Under the pieces are notes generated by a model. That model searched no databases and had not been told where the DNA came from. It saw only the letters and a list, made by a program, of their open reading frames with translations. From Streptomyces sp. YIM 130001 (lineage in GTDB: Bacteria; Actinomycetota; Actinomycetes; Streptomycetales; Streptomycetaceae): 64,000 bases of DNA. Below are positions 46,918 to 58,616 of this stretch, piece after piece; the stretch's first letter is position 1, and each line of letters opens with the position of its first letter. Location of the stretch: contig NZ_KZ984551.1 of assembly GCF_003574445.1 (NCBI RefSeq), positions 194,262 to 258,261 on the forward strand. The letters are read 5' to 3'. Both the position numbers and the translations under genes were made by a program.

Positions 46918-47271
46918 ATGACAGAGAAGCAAGTGGCCACGGAGCCGAACGACTTGGGCAGGTACTTCATCGAGCGCGCCAATGCGGGCGACGTCGACGG
47001 ACTGGTGGCGTTGTACGAACCGGACGCCGTGCTGGCCTTCCCGCCGGGCAACCTCGCGACCGGGCACGTAGAGATCCGCAAGGTGTACGAGCAGTTCGTC
47101 GCAGCCGCGCCGGTGCTCTCACCGGGCAGACAGCACCCGGCGCTGGTGGCCGGTGACTTGGCACTGACGGCTGCGACCCTGACCGACGGCGAAGTGACGG
47201 TCGAGATCGCCCGTCGCCAAGCGGACGGGTCGTGGCTGTGGGCCGCGGACCAGCCGTCACTGGTGTCGTAA
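46918..47271 (+). CDS. SnoaL-like (NTF2-fold) protein
   Basis: A 117-residue NTF2-like protein: DLGRYFIERANAGDVDGLVA, LYEPDAVLAFPPGNLATGH and a C-terminal GSWLWAADQPS strand. Members are small cyclases, isomerases or binding proteins, and conserved residues here do not decide. ATG 46918 has no Shine-Dalgarno, and the preceding palindrome fits control by the divergent WYL regulator. Confidence 0.8.
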   Translation: MTEKQVATEPNDLGRYFIERANAGDVDGLVALYEPDAVLAFPPGNLATGHVEIRKVYEQFVAAAPVLSPGRQHPALVAGDLALTAATLTDGEVTVEIARRQADGSWLWAADQPSLVS

Positions 47272-47336
47272 CAGGACGTCGCAACGGCCGAGTTCGGCCG
47301 GCCGGGACGCAGGCACAGCACCGTACGAGACGGCGC

Positions 47337-47368
47337 GGTGCCGGAACCCTCCACCGGGTTCCGGCACC
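47337..47368 (-). terminator. Stem-loop downstream of pheT
   Basis: Perfect 13-base arms GGTGCCGGAACCC and GGGTTCCGGCACC with a 6-base loop, 40 bases after the pheT stop. Confidence 0.8.
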
Positions 47369-47407
47369 ACGCCGCTGTCACACTTTCCAGGGGTGTCCCC
47401 CGGCCCT

Positions 47408-49935
47408 TTACGCGCCCCGGAGTACCGCCCCGGTCCGCTCGCCCGCGAGGGCCGCCGCCGCGTCGCGGGCGGCGGTGGCCTCCTCGACCGTCAGCGTCCG
47501 GTCCTTGGCACGGAACCGCAGCGCGTACGCCAGGGACTTGTGCCCCTCGCCGACCTGTTCGCCGGTGAACAGGTCGAACAGCCGGATGGACTCGAGCAGT
47601 TCACCCGCGCCCTCGAGCAGGGCCGCCTCCACGTCTGCGGCAGGCACGTCCTGCGCGACGACGAGTGCGATGTCCTGCGTCGCCACCGGGAAGGTGGAGA
47701 TGCTCGGCGCCCGGACGACGCCCTCGGACGCCTCCGCGATGAGGTCGAGGTCGAGCTCCATGGCGCTGGTGCGCTCGGGCAGGTGCAGTGCGCCGACCAC
47801 CCTCGGGTGGAGTTCACCGGCGTGACCGACCAACGTCTGAGCACCGTCGACCGTGACGTACAGAGCGGCGCAGCGGCCCGGGTGCCACGGCGCGAACTGC
47901 GCCGCACGGACGGTCAGTTCGACCCCGGCCTCCCGGGCGACGAGCCGCGCGGACTCGACGGCGTCGGCCCAGTCCGCCGGACGGCCCTTGCCCCACCAGC
48001 CGGCCTGCTCGCGGGCTCCCGCGAGGACCACGGCGGCGTGCCGGGGCTGACGCGGCAGAGCCGCGTTCAGCGAGGCGATCTCCTCGTCCGTGGGCCGGCG
48101 GTCGACGGGCAGCACGACGGGGTGCGTCTCCGCGCCGGACGGGCGGAAGACCAGACCGGTCTCGAACAGCGCCAGATCGTGGCTGCCGCGGCCGTCGTTG
48201 CGCCGCAGCGATGCGAGAAGACCGGGCAGCAGCGTGGTGCGCAGCGCCGGCTCCTCGTCGGAGAGCGGATTGACGAGACGGACCACGCGACGGCGCTCGT
48301 CGTCCTTGTCGAGACCCAGCTGATCGAAGACCTGCTCGGACACGAACGGATAGTTCGGCGACTCGACCTGGCCCGACCCGGCGAGCACGCGGCCGACACG
48401 GCGGTGCAGCCGCTGGCGGGCGGTGAGGCCGCGGCCGGACGGCGGGGTCGGCAGTGTGGAGGGCAGGTTCTCGTAGCCCTCGAGGCGGATGACTTCCTCC
48501 GCCAGGTCGTTGGGCTCAGTGAGGTCCGGGCGCCACGACGGGACGGTGACCACGAGCTCGTCCTGGCCGTAGACGTCGCAGCCGACCTCCTGCAGGCGGC
48601 GTACGACGGTCTCGCGGCCGTAGGCGACGCCCGCGACCCTGTCCGGGTGGTCGGCAGGCATGGCCACCGTGCGCGGCGCGCTGGGCGCCACGAACTGGGT
48701 GACACCGGCCTCCGCCGTACCGCCCGCGAGCAGCACGAGCAGGTCGACGGTCCGCTGGGCCGCTGCGGCCGCGGCCTCGGGGTCGACACCCCGCTCGAAG
48801 CGCTTGGACGCCTCGGAGGAGAGCTTGTGCCGGCGCGCGGTACGGGCGATGGCGGTCGGCGCGAAGTGCGCGGCCTCGATGACGACTTCGGAGGTGCCGG
48901 TGACCCGGCCCGTCCCGGGGTCGGGTCGCGCGTCCGCGATCTCGGTGTTCGCGCCGCCCATCACGCCGGCGAGGCCGATCGGCCCGCTGTCGTCCGTGAT
49001 GACGAGGTCCTCGGCGTCGAGGGTCCGCTTGGTCCCGTCGAGGGTGGTGAGCTTCTCGCCGGGCTCGGCTCGGCGCACGCCGATCGGGCCGCTGAGCCGG
49101 GACCGGTCGTAGGCGTGCAGGGGCTGACCGAGCTCCAGCATCACGTAGTTGGTGATGTCGACGGCGAGCGAGATCGGACGCATGCCGGCCTTCTGGAGCC
49201 GGCGCTGCAGCCAGATCGGCGAGTACATCTCGGCCTGCAGTCCGACGACGGTGCGCGCGGTGAAGCGGTCGCAGCCGGCCGGGTCGGCGACCTTGACCTC
49301 GTAGCCGTGCGCGTTCGGCGCGGGTACGTCGAGCAGGGCCGGGTCGCGCAGCGGCAGTCCGTAGGCAGTGGCCGCCTCACGGGCGACACCGCGCATCGAC
49401 AGGGCGTAGCCGCGGTCCGGGGTGACGGCGATGTCGAGCACCTCGTCGACGAGCTCGAGCAGCTCGATGGCGTCGGTGCCGACCTCGTGCTCGGGCGGCA
49501 GCACGATGATGCCGCCCGTACCGTCATCGCCCATGCCGAGCTCGTCGCCGGAGCAGATCATGCCGTGCGACGTCTTGCCGTACGTCTTGCGCGCGGAGAT
49601 CGCGAAGTCGCCCGGCAGGACGGCGCCGGGCAGCACCACGACGACCTTGTCGCCGACCGCGAAGTTCCGCGCACCGCACACGATTTCCTGCGGCTCGCCA
49701 GATCCGTTGGCGCTCCCGACGTCGACCGTGCAGAAGCGGATCGGCTTACGGAAGCCCTCGAGCTCCTCGATGGTCAGTACCTTGCCGACGACGAGCGGAC
49801 CCTTGAGCCCGGTGCCGAGCTGCTCGACGGTCTCGACCTCGAGTCCGGCGGAGACGAGCCTGGCCTGTACGTCACGACCGGTCTCGGTGGCCGGCAGGTC
49901 GACGTACTCCCGCAGCCAAGAAAGCGGGACCCGCA

Positions 49936-49936
<1 letters not shown>
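47408..49936 (-). CDS. pheT: Phenylalanyl-tRNA synthetase beta subunit
   Basis: An 842-residue subunit of the (alpha-beta)2 Phe[17 protein letters not shown] starts it; an EMAP-like tRNA-binding domain lies at about 40-150 ([20 protein letters not shown]). The editing B3/B4 domain is about 210-370. B5 and the catalytic-like core follow, and the C-terminal FDX-ACB domain ([18 protein letters not shown]) is about 745-842. The start overlaps the pheS stop by one base. Confidence 0.97.
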
Positions 49937-52441
<2,505 letters not shown>

Positions 52442-52496
52442 CCCCGTACCCCCACCCTCTCGACCGGCGCAGCGGGCCCCCGAGCAGGTCAGCCTA

Positions 52497-53372
52497 CTAG
52501 GGGGTGTCGGACCTGCGACCGGGCGGTCGGGACACGGCCCGGGAACGGGGCGTGCGCTGCGCGCGGGCCGAGGCGTAGAGGCAAACGGCTGCGGCCGTCG
52601 CGAGGTTGAGGCTTTCGGCGCGGCCATGGATCGGTACCCGCACGACGGCGTCGGTGAGCGCGCGGGTCTCCTCGGGCAGGCCCCAGGCCTCGTTCCCGAA
52701 GAGCCAGGCGGTGGGGCCGCCCATGGTGCCGCGGTCCAGTTCCTCGTCGAGGTCGACGCTGCCCACTCCGTCGGCTGCGAGCACCCGCACCCCGGCGTCC
52801 CGCAGCCCTCCCACGGCCTGTTCGACGGGTACGCCGACGGCGACGGGCAGATGGAAGTGCGAACCGACGGACGCGCGTACGGCCTTGGGGTTGTAGAGGT
52901 CGACGGAGGCGTCGGTGAACACCACCGCGTCGGCCCCCGCGGCATCGGCGCAGCGCAGCACGGTGCCGGCGTTCCCGGGGTCGCGGACGTTCGCGAGTAC
53001 GGCGATCAACTTGGGCCCCGCGGCGAGGATCTCGGCGAAGGGCGCGTCGAGGAAGCGGCAGACACCGACCAGGCCCTGAGGCGTGACCGTGGTCGAGATG
53101 TCCGCGATCACGGACTCGTCGGCGAGGTGCACTCGGGCGCCGGCGTCCCGTGCGGCGCCGACGATGTCGGCGTACCGGCCGGCCGCCTCGACGGTCGCGA
53201 ACACCTCGACGAGGGTGGCCTCTGCGCCCCCACGATGTCCGGCTGCCTCTCGCACGGCCTGCGGCCCCTCCGCGAGGAACAGCCGTTCCTTCCCCCGAAA
53301 GTTCCGCCGAGCAAGCCGCCGCGCGGCCCCCACCCGCGTCGAACGCGGCGAAATCAACTCGGACTCACCCAT
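52497..53372 (-). CDS. TrmH/SpoU-family RNA 2'-O-methyltransferase
   Basis: A 291-residue SPOUT methyltransferase. An N-terminal substrate-binding domain (about 10-100: ARRNFRGKERLFLAEGPQAV) resembles RlmB/TsnR. The SpoU knot motifs are LANVRDPGNAGTVLRCADAA, WLFGNEAWGLP and VPIHGRAESLNLATAAAV. Target may be 23S rRNA or tRNA. ATG 53372 has AGAGGA upstream; a TTG one codon before is possible. It ends 55 bases before the kinase gene. Confidence 0.9.
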   Translation of the reverse strand: MGESELISPRSTRVGAARRLARRNFRGKERLFLAEGPQAVREAAGHRGGAEATLVEVFATVEAAGRYADIVGAARDAGARVHLADESVIADISTTVTPQGLVGVCRFLDAPFAEILAAGPKLIAVLANVRDPGNAGTVLRCADAAGADAVVFTDASVDLYNPKAVRASVGSHFHLPVAVGVPVEQAVGGLRDAGVRVLAADGVGSVDLDEELDRGTMGGPTAWLFGNEAWGLPEETRALTDAVVRVPIHGRAESLNLATAAAVCLYASARAQRTPRSRAVSRPPGRRSDTP

Positions 53373-53461
53373 CAATTCCTCTTTCCAGGGCGCGGGGAAC
53401 GGCGCTTCTGTTCGGCGGCGCCGGGACCTTTACTGCCACTTCCGCCGGACGGCAACACGCA

Positions 53462-53497
53462 TTCGGACCCGCAGGCCACCAGGCCTACGGGTCCGAA
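53462..53497 (-). terminator. Terminator of the infC-rpmI-rplT operon
   Basis: 16-base arms TTCGGACCCGCAGGCC and GGCCTACGGGTCCGAA (one mismatch) with a 4-base loop, 25 bases after the rplT stop. Confidence 0.85.
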
Positions 53498-53522
53498 CAA
53501 CACACTCGGCGGAGCGCCGCGG

Positions 53523-53906
53523 TCACGCAGCCTTCGGCGCGTTCACATCGCTCGGCAGAGCCTTCTGCGCGACCTCGACGAGCGCGGCGAACGCGTTGGC
53601 GTCGTTCACGGCGAGCTCCGCGAGGATCTTGCGGTCCACCTCGATGTTGGCGGCCTTCAGACCCTGGATGAAGCGGTTGTAGGTGATGCCGTTGGCGCGG
53701 GCAGCAGCGTTGATGCGCTGGATCCACAGCTGACGGAAGTCGCCCTTGCGCTTCTTGCGGTCGTTGTAGTTGTAGACGAGGGAGTGGGTGACCTGCTCCT
53801 TCGCCTTGCGGTACAGGCGGGAGCGCTGGCCGCGGTAACCGCTGGCCTGCTCGAGGATCGCCCGGCGCTTCTTGTGGGCGTTGACTGCCCGCTTGACGCG
53901 TGCCAC
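53523..53906 (-). CDS. rplT: Ribosomal protein L20
   Basis: A 127-residue basic 50S protein: [40 protein letters not shown] and [20 protein letters not shown] are diagnostic. L20 binds 23S rRNA and nucleates 50S assembly. It also represses infC operons in some bacteria. Third gene of infC-rpmI-rplT. Confidence 0.98.
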   Translation of the reverse strand: MARVKRAVNAHKKRRAILEQASGYRGQRSRLYRKAKEQVTHSLVYNYNDRKKRKGDFRQLWIQRINAAARANGITYNRFIQGLKAANIEVDRKILAELAVNDANAFAALVEVAQKALPSDVNAPKAA

Positions 53907-54008
53907 TTGTTGACTCCTTGTAGCGGGGCCGTGGTGGTCATCACACGGCCCGGTTCGATTGGGTCCCGGTCCTGGCGTCCGGCCCCCGGTAGTTCGGGGG
54001 CCGCGACG

Positions 54009-54203
54009 TCACTTGCCGAGAAGCTTCTTGATCTTCTTGGCGTCGCCCGGGGCCATCTCGGCGTTGCCGGTGAGGCGACGCGTCACGCGGGACGACTTGT
54101 GCTCGTTGTAGTGGCGCTTGCCGGCGCGCTCACGAAGCACCTTGCCGGAGCCGGTGATCTTGAAGCGCTTGCTGGAACCGCTGTGCGTCTTGTTCTTCGG
54201 CAT
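54009..54203 (-). CDS. rpmI: Ribosomal protein L35
   Basis: A 64-residue basic protein: [20 protein letters not shown] and [20 protein letters not shown]. Exact length and sequence character of L35. Lies between infC and rplT; about 100-base gaps on either side suggest local secondary structure, but the gene order is the universal operon. Confidence 0.98.
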   Translation of the reverse strand: MPKNKTHSGSSKRFKITGSGKVLRERAGKRHYNEHKSSRVTRRLTGNAEMAPGDAKKIKKLLGK

Positions 54204-54303
54204 AGCGCCGTTCTCTCCTCGTCAGTGGCCGCTCCCCCGGTGTGAACCGGCAGGCGGGAGCGACCCGTTGTTTCGGATGTCACCCAGGGGCGTGCGCCCT
54301 GGA

Positions 54304-54960
54304 TCAGGCCTCGGCAGGCTCCTCGGCGGGTGCCTCGTCGGCCGCGGTCTCGCCGGCGACACGGTCGCGACGGCTCTCGACCGCAACTCCGGCAGCTTCC
54401 GCCTTGCGGACGGCCTGCGCCTCGCGGGCCTCGGCCATCGCCTCGGTCTTCTTCTTGTGCGGCCCGAGAACCATGATCATGTTTCGGCCGTCCTGCTTCG
54501 GGTTCGACTCGATGAACCCGAGGTCCTGGACGTCCTCCGCGAGACGCTGCAGCAGCCGGAAGCCGAGCTCCGGCCTGGACTGCTCACGGCCACGGAACAT
54601 GATCGTGATCTTGACCTTGTCGCCCTGCTTGAGGAACCGAACGACGTGACCCTTCTTGGTGTCATAGTCGTGCGGGTCGATCTTCGGCCGGAGCTTCATC
54701 TCCTTGATGACCGTGTGCGCCTGGTTCTTGCGCGCCTCACGGGCCTTCATGGCCGACTCGTACTTGAACTTGCCGTAGTCCATGAGCTTGCAGACGGGCG
54801 GACGGGCATTCGCCGCCACCTCGACCAGGTCGAGGTCGTACTCCTGAGCAAGCTCAAGGGCCTTGGCAAGCGGAACAATCCCGACCTGCTCGCCGCTTGG
54901 ACCGACAAGTCGCACTTCGGGAACGCGAATCCGGTCGTTGATGCGGGGCTCGGCGCTGAT
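54304..54960 (-). CDS. infC: Translation initiation factor IF-3 with a non-canonical ATC start
   Basis: A 218-residue IF-3. The N-domain reads [20 protein letters not shown], then [13 protein letters not shown]; the C-domain has [20 protein letters not shown] and [13 protein letters not shown]; a Glu/Ala-rich tail of about 45 residues follows. No ATG, GTG, TTG or CTG occurs in frame between an upstream TAA and the ATC at 54960. That ATC has AGGAGG four bases before it and begins the conserved RINDRIR part. The first canonical start (GTG 54915) would remove that part. Rare infC starts (AUU in E. coli) allow IF-3 to repress itself, so this looks functional. Confidence 0.93.
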   Translation of the reverse strand: MSAEPRINDRIRVPEVRLVGPSGEQVGIVPLAKALELAQEYDLDLVEVAANARPPVCKLMDYGKFKYESAMKAREARKNQAHTVIKEMKLRPKIDPHDYDTKKGHVVRFLKQGDKVKITIMFRGREQSRPELGFRLLQRLAEDVQDLGFIESNPKQDGRNMIMVLGPHKKKTEAMAEAREAQAVRKAEAAGVAVESRRDRVAGETAADEAPAEEPAEA

Positions 54961-55047
54961 GGATCCTCCTCGGTAGCACCACGCGACGGTCTGGCGGACT
55001 GCCGCGTAACGTCTTGTTCGTTAAAAGACCTGACCGATCGGGACCAT

Positions 55048-55078
55048 GAAAAATGCCCCGGACGATCACATGCGGGGC
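55048..55078 (-). terminator. Intrinsic-terminator hairpin in the infC leader (attenuator candidate)
   Basis: On the minus strand GCCCCG and CGGGGC pair over a 12-base loop and are followed by ATTTTT, a textbook intrinsic terminator, rare in such a GC-rich genome. It lies 88 bases before the infC start and after the promoter, so it could attenuate the operon. A five-codon ORF (MEPRM) ends in the loop. Confidence 0.7.
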
Positions 55079-55429
55079 TCCATCGGTACCGGAACACCGC
55101 CGCGATCACGCGGGGCGCAGAGGGCTGCCGCTCGAAGCAGCTGCCTGACCGGTGACCCGCCACTCTCACGAGCGGCCAGGTGGGAGATCGGAGCCTCCAC
55201 TTGTGGGCCGGGCACAGGGGTGTCCGACCGGTCGATGACCAAGCATACCAGCGTTCGGCAGTACAGCAGCCCGGCCAGGTGCGGCGCCTTCCGCGCGGCG
55301 GGCGGGGCGGTCCACCGGGCCCCGTCCAGGGGCGTCCGTACGGCGTGGCCCGGGCGCCCTTTACTCTGGACCGGCCGTCCACCGTACGCATCCCGTACGT
55401 GCCCCCAGGAACCCCCAGGAAGTAGACGC
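55079..55429. promoter_or_regulatory. infC leader/promoter and DUF1844 upstream region
   Basis: The longest gene-free stretch near infC. On the minus strand TGGTATGCT is an extended -10 (hexamer 55242-55247) without an obvious -35, giving an infC leader of about 270 bases. GTGAGAGTGGCGGGTCACC-like segments can form alternative stems. No conserved element was recognised for the plus-strand gene except AGGAAG before its ATG. Confidence 0.4.
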
Positions 55430-55792
55430 ATGAGCGACGCGACCCCCGAGCCCGGTGCCACCGATTTCGACGCCATGACCCGCGACATCGCCGAGGTCCC
55501 CGCCGTCGAGGTGATCGTCACGGTCGCGGTGAACCTGATGAGCGCGGCCGCGGTCAAGCTCGGCCTCACCGAGGAGGGCGACCGGCACAAGGACCTCGAC
55601 GAGGCCCGCAAGCTGGTGCACGCGCTCGGCGGTCTGCTCGACGCCAGCGCCACGGAGATCAGTTCCTTCCACGCGGCTCCGCTGCGGGACGGGCTCAAGT
55701 CGCTGCAGCTGGCCTTCCGCGAGGCCTCCGCGGTCGCCGACGAGCCCGGTCAGGGGCCGGGCGAGAAGTACACGGGGCCGGTCTTCGGCTGA
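55430..55792 (+). CDS. DUF1844 protein
   Basis: A 120-residue protein with one DUF1844 domain: DFDAMTRDIAEVPAVEVIVT, VNLMSAAAVKLGL, LDEARKLVHALGGLLDASA. Widespread in actinobacteria next to infC; function unknown. AGGAAG lies eight bases before ATG 55430. Confidence 0.87.
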   Translation: MSDATPEPGATDFDAMTRDIAEVPAVEVIVTVAVNLMSAAAVKLGLTEEGDRHKDLDEARKLVHALGGLLDASATEISSFHAAPLRDGLKSLQLAFREASAVADEPGQGPGEKYTGPVFG

Positions 55793-55812
55793 GCCGCACT
55801 CCGGCCTGTTGC

Positions 55813-55856
55813 GACGGCCCTTCGCGGGGAGGTGTTCCTTCCGGCGGAGGGCCGTC
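55813..55856. terminator. Stem-loop between DUF1844 and sseB
   Basis: Perfect 9-base arms GACGGCCCT and AGGGCCGTC between convergent genes. Confidence 0.65.
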
Positions 55857-55891
55857 GTCCATGCCGTGCCGGGTCCGCTGCGTGCGGGATG

Positions 55892-56626
55892 TCAGTCGCG
55901 TGCGTACAGCGGTTCGCCGGGGAGGGCCGCGGCGGCCGGGACCAGGGCCAGGTCGAGACCGTTCACCAGGCGTGCCCGGAGGGTGTCGTCCGCGGCGAGT
56001 GCCTCGGCGACGCGGCGGGCGGTCTCCGGTGCCACCGCGTCCTCGGCGAGAACGAGGGCCAGGGTGCCGTCGGCGGTGCCCGGCCCGAGGTGGGCCCTGA
56101 CCACGGCGGGTTCGGCGGCGACCACCGCACGGACCGCGTCGGTGACCGCGGGATCGGCCAACGGATCGGTGGAGGCACGGCCCTCCGCGAGCGCACGCAG
56201 CGCGGGGCCGGGCAGTTCGAAGGGCACCGGGCCCGCCAGGTCGAGGACGATGGTGTCGGCGTTCTCGTGCGCGGCGGCCTGCAGCGCCTGGTGCAGCGGT
56301 ACGGCTACGGGGCGGGCCTCCGGGTCCCACAGCGCGAGGGAGGCCGTCGAGCTGAAGGCGGGCAATGCGGTGCGGTCGCCGGCCTTGAGGGTCGGGACGG
56401 CCATGTCGCTGGTCTTCTCGCGCCGCAGTCCGTGCTCGTCCTCCTCGACCTCACCGAGTACGGCCACGACGGGTACGAGCAGCCGGGAGCCGGCGAGCGC
56501 CTGCAGCACGCGGCCGGTGGCCGCCTGGGAACGGTCCGCGGTCCAGGCGGCGAGCGCCTCGGCGAGCCGGGGGTCGGCCGTGCCGTCGTCGTCGGAGAAG
56601 CCGGGATCCGGAATGTTCTTGTCCAC
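55892..56626 (-). CDS. SseB-family protein
   Basis: A 244-residue cytosolic protein. The SseB N-terminal domain is at about 15-130: LVPVVAVLGEVEEDEHGLRR, DMAVPTLKAGDRTALPAF, LALWDPEARPVAVPLHQALQ. A C-terminal helical part follows. Typical of streptomycete SseB homologues near infC; related proteins act in sulfur transfer or type III stress functions, but no role is established here. Start is GTG 56626 or the adjacent GTG 56629. Divergent from a serine hydrolase gene. Confidence 0.83.
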   Translation of the reverse strand: MDKNIPDPGFSDDDGTADPRLAEALAAWTADRSQAATGRVLQALAGSRLLVPVVAVLGEVEEDEHGLRREKTSDMAVPTLKAGDRTALPAFSSTASLALWDPEARPVAVPLHQALQAAAHENADTIVLDLAGPVPFELPGPALRALAEGRASTDPLADPAVTDAVRAVVAAEPAVVRAHLGPGTADGTLALVLAEDAVAPETARRVAEALAADDTLRARLVNGLDLALVPAAAALPGEPLYARD

Positions 56627-56699
56627 CACGGTCGTCGACCCTATCCGGGGTGGGTGGCATCCCCCGCGCACACCCTGCCCCCGAGCCCCGAGGACTGCC

Positions 56700-57431
56700 A
56701 TGTCGACCGAAGAGCACCCCGCCGAGGCGCACCGCGCCGCCCCCGCTCCCCGCGCCTCGGTCGCAGCCGCCGAACAGGGCGGCCCCGCACGTACGTTCAC
56801 CGCTCCGGACTCCCCCTACGTCACCGCGAGCCTCGCGAAGACCGGCATCCTCACCGCCCTGCTCCTGCGGGCGCAGGACGCCGGCCGTGCCCCGACCACC
56901 GCCGAGCTGGCCGCGGCGACCGAGATGATCACCACCAGCGACAACGCTGCCGCCGGCAGGTTGTGGCGGTCGATCGGCGGCGCCGACGGCTTCGATGCGG
57001 CGGCCCGACGGCTGGGCCTGACCGGCACCGAGGGCGGCGCCGACGGCTACTGGGGCTTGACGCGCACCACGGCGCGGGACCAACTCGCACTGCTGCAGGC
57101 GGTGTTCGACACCCAGCCGGCACCGGTGCCCGGAGCGGGGCTCAGCCGGGACTCACGTGCCGTCGTCCGTAGGCTGCTGCGAGGCGTGGTGCCGGACCAG
57201 CGCTGGGGCGTGTCCGCGGCCGGTGCGCAGGCGGAGCTCAAGAACGGCTGGCTGCCACGGAGCGCCACCGGGCTGTGGGTCGTCAACAGCGCGGGCCGGG
57301 TGACCCGGGACGGCCGCCGGTTCCTCGTCGCGGTGCTGTCGGACGGGCATCCGACGATGGAGTCCGGCGTCGAGGCGGTGGCCACCGCGGCACGCTCCGC
57401 GGTGGCCACCCTCACTGCCTGCGCTTCCTGA
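56700..57431 (+). CDS. Class A beta-lactamase-like serine hydrolase without signal peptide
   Basis: A 243-residue serine hydrolase. The SxxK is S44-L-A-K47, the SDN triad S80-D81-N82 and the KTG-like motif K181-N182-G183. Spacing and the following GWLPRSATGLWVVNSAG resemble D-alanyl-D-alanine-acting or beta-lactamase enzymes. Yet the first 40 residues are polar (AHRAAPAPRASVAAAEQGG) with no Sec, Tat or lipoprotein signal. A longer upstream frame gives none either. GAGG lies seven bases before ATG 56700. Either it works inside the cell or the signal has been lost. Confidence 0.78.
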   Translation: MSTEEHPAEAHRAAPAPRASVAAAEQGGPARTFTAPDSPYVTASLAKTGILTALLLRAQDAGRAPTTAELAAATEMITTSDNAAAGRLWRSIGGADGFDAAARRLGLTGTEGGADGYWGLTRTTARDQLALLQAVFDTQPAPVPGAGLSRDSRAVVRRLLRGVVPDQRWGVSAAGAQAELKNGWLPRSATGLWVVNSAGRVTRDGRRFLVAVLSDGHPTMESGVEAVATAARSAVATLTACAS

Positions 57432-57467
57432 GACCGCCGCCGCACGACGGGCCGGAGCGCGCAACCG

Positions 57468-58616
57468 TCAGGCGTGCCGGTTGCGCCACAGCGCGACGGC
57501 GCCGACCAGGAGGAGTACGCCCGCGGTGCCGGCGGCCAGGCCGACCCAGCCGGACGGGCCGTCGTCGGACGTACTGCCGTCCGGGCCGGGACCGAAGTAC
57601 TTCTCCCCGTACGCCGCGGAGCGCAGGCCGACGGGATCGAGACCGCCGCCCTTCTTCAGCGCCGCCGCCGGGTCGACGAAGCCGTGGCCGCGCGAGTCGT
57701 CCCGGCCGCTGCCGGGTTCGTCACGGGCGGTGTCCTCGAGCAGCTGCTTGATCTGGGCGGGGGTGAGATCGGGGTGTGCGGCGCGGACCAGGGCCACGGC
57801 TCCCGAGACGAAGGCGGCGGCCGCGCTGGTGCCCCAGCCCTGGTAGTACTTCCGGTCCGGGTCCGGGATCACGATGTCGACGCCGGGGGCGCTGACCGTG
57901 GCGTACCAGCGGCGGGTGGAGAACGCCGCCCGGGTGCCGTAGCGGTCGACGGCCGTCACGGCGATGACGCCGGGGTAGGCCGCGGGGAACGAGACGTGGT
58001 CGCCCTTCTCGCCGCCGTTGCCCGCGGAGGCGACGACGGCGACGCCCTTGCGCAGCGCGTACTGCACGGCGGCGTCCTCGGACGGCTCGGGATGGGCGGA
58101 CTCGCTGTCGTCGCCCAGGGACATGTTGATCACGTCGGCGCCGTGGTCGGTGGCCCAACGGATGCCCTCCGCAAGAGCGTTGCCCCGAGTCTTGCGGGCC
58201 TTCTTGCGGGACTTGTCGCCGTCCTCGAGGATCACCCGGATCGGCATGATCTCGGCCTCGGGCGCGATGCCGATCACTCCGTCGCCGCGGCCCTGGCCAT
58301 GGCCGTGACCGGCGATGATGCCGGCCATGGCGGTTCCGTGCCGGGCCCAGGGACGCTCGCCGCGGTCCGCGCCGAAGCCGACCATGTCCTTGCCCCGTCC
58401 GACGTTGTGCTCGATGTCCGGGTGGGTGGCGTCGACGCCGGTGTCGAGTACGGCGACCTTGATGCCCTTGCCCTTGGTGGTCTTCCAGGCCTGGGCGGTG
58501 TGCATGGCGTCGAGCCCCCACTGCTGGGCGCGGATCGAGTCCGCGTGCGCGGTGGTCGCCGGGAGCAGGGCGAGGGCCGCGGCGGCGAGCAGCGCCCCGG
58601 TCTTGCGGAACTTCAC
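57468..58616 (-). CDS. Mycosin-like subtilase, membrane-anchored
   Basis: A 382-residue S8 serine protease. The signal peptide is KFRKTGALLAAAALALLPAT to about residue 25. The catalytic triad is D58 (VAVLDTGVD), H93 (ARHGTAMAG) and S264 (GWGTSAAAAFVSG). A C-terminal helix (GWVGLAAGTAGVLLLVGAVA) followed by RNRHA anchors it with the catalytic domain outside. This is the layout of type VII-secretion mycosins. GTG 58616 overlaps the upstream gene's stop by four bases. No ESX genes are in the window. Confidence 0.9.
   Translation of the reverse strand: MKFRKTGALLAAAALALLPATTAHADSIRAQQWGLDAMHTAQAWKTTKGKGIKVAVLDTGVDATHPDIEHNVGRGKDMVGFGADRGERPWARHGTAMAGIIAGHGHGQGRGDGVIGIAPEAEIMPIRVILEDGDKSRKKARKTRGNALAEGIRWATDHGADVINMSLGDDSESAHPEPSEDAAVQYALRKGVAVVASAGNGGEKGDHVSFPAAYPGVIAVTAVDRYGTRAAFSTRRWYATVSAPGVDIVIPDPDRKYYQGWGTSAAAAFVSGAVALVRAAHPDLTPAQIKQLLEDTARDEPGSGRDDSRGHGFVDPAAALKKGGGLDPVGLRSAAYGEKYFGPGPDGSTSDDGPSGWVGLAAGTAGVLLLVGAVALWRNRHA

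Noticed and set aside
44740-47271. Very long plus-strand frame through lacI into the SnoaL-like gene
   Set aside because: Only its last 117 codons are real; the rest is an out-of-frame or antisense reading of lacI and the WYL gene.
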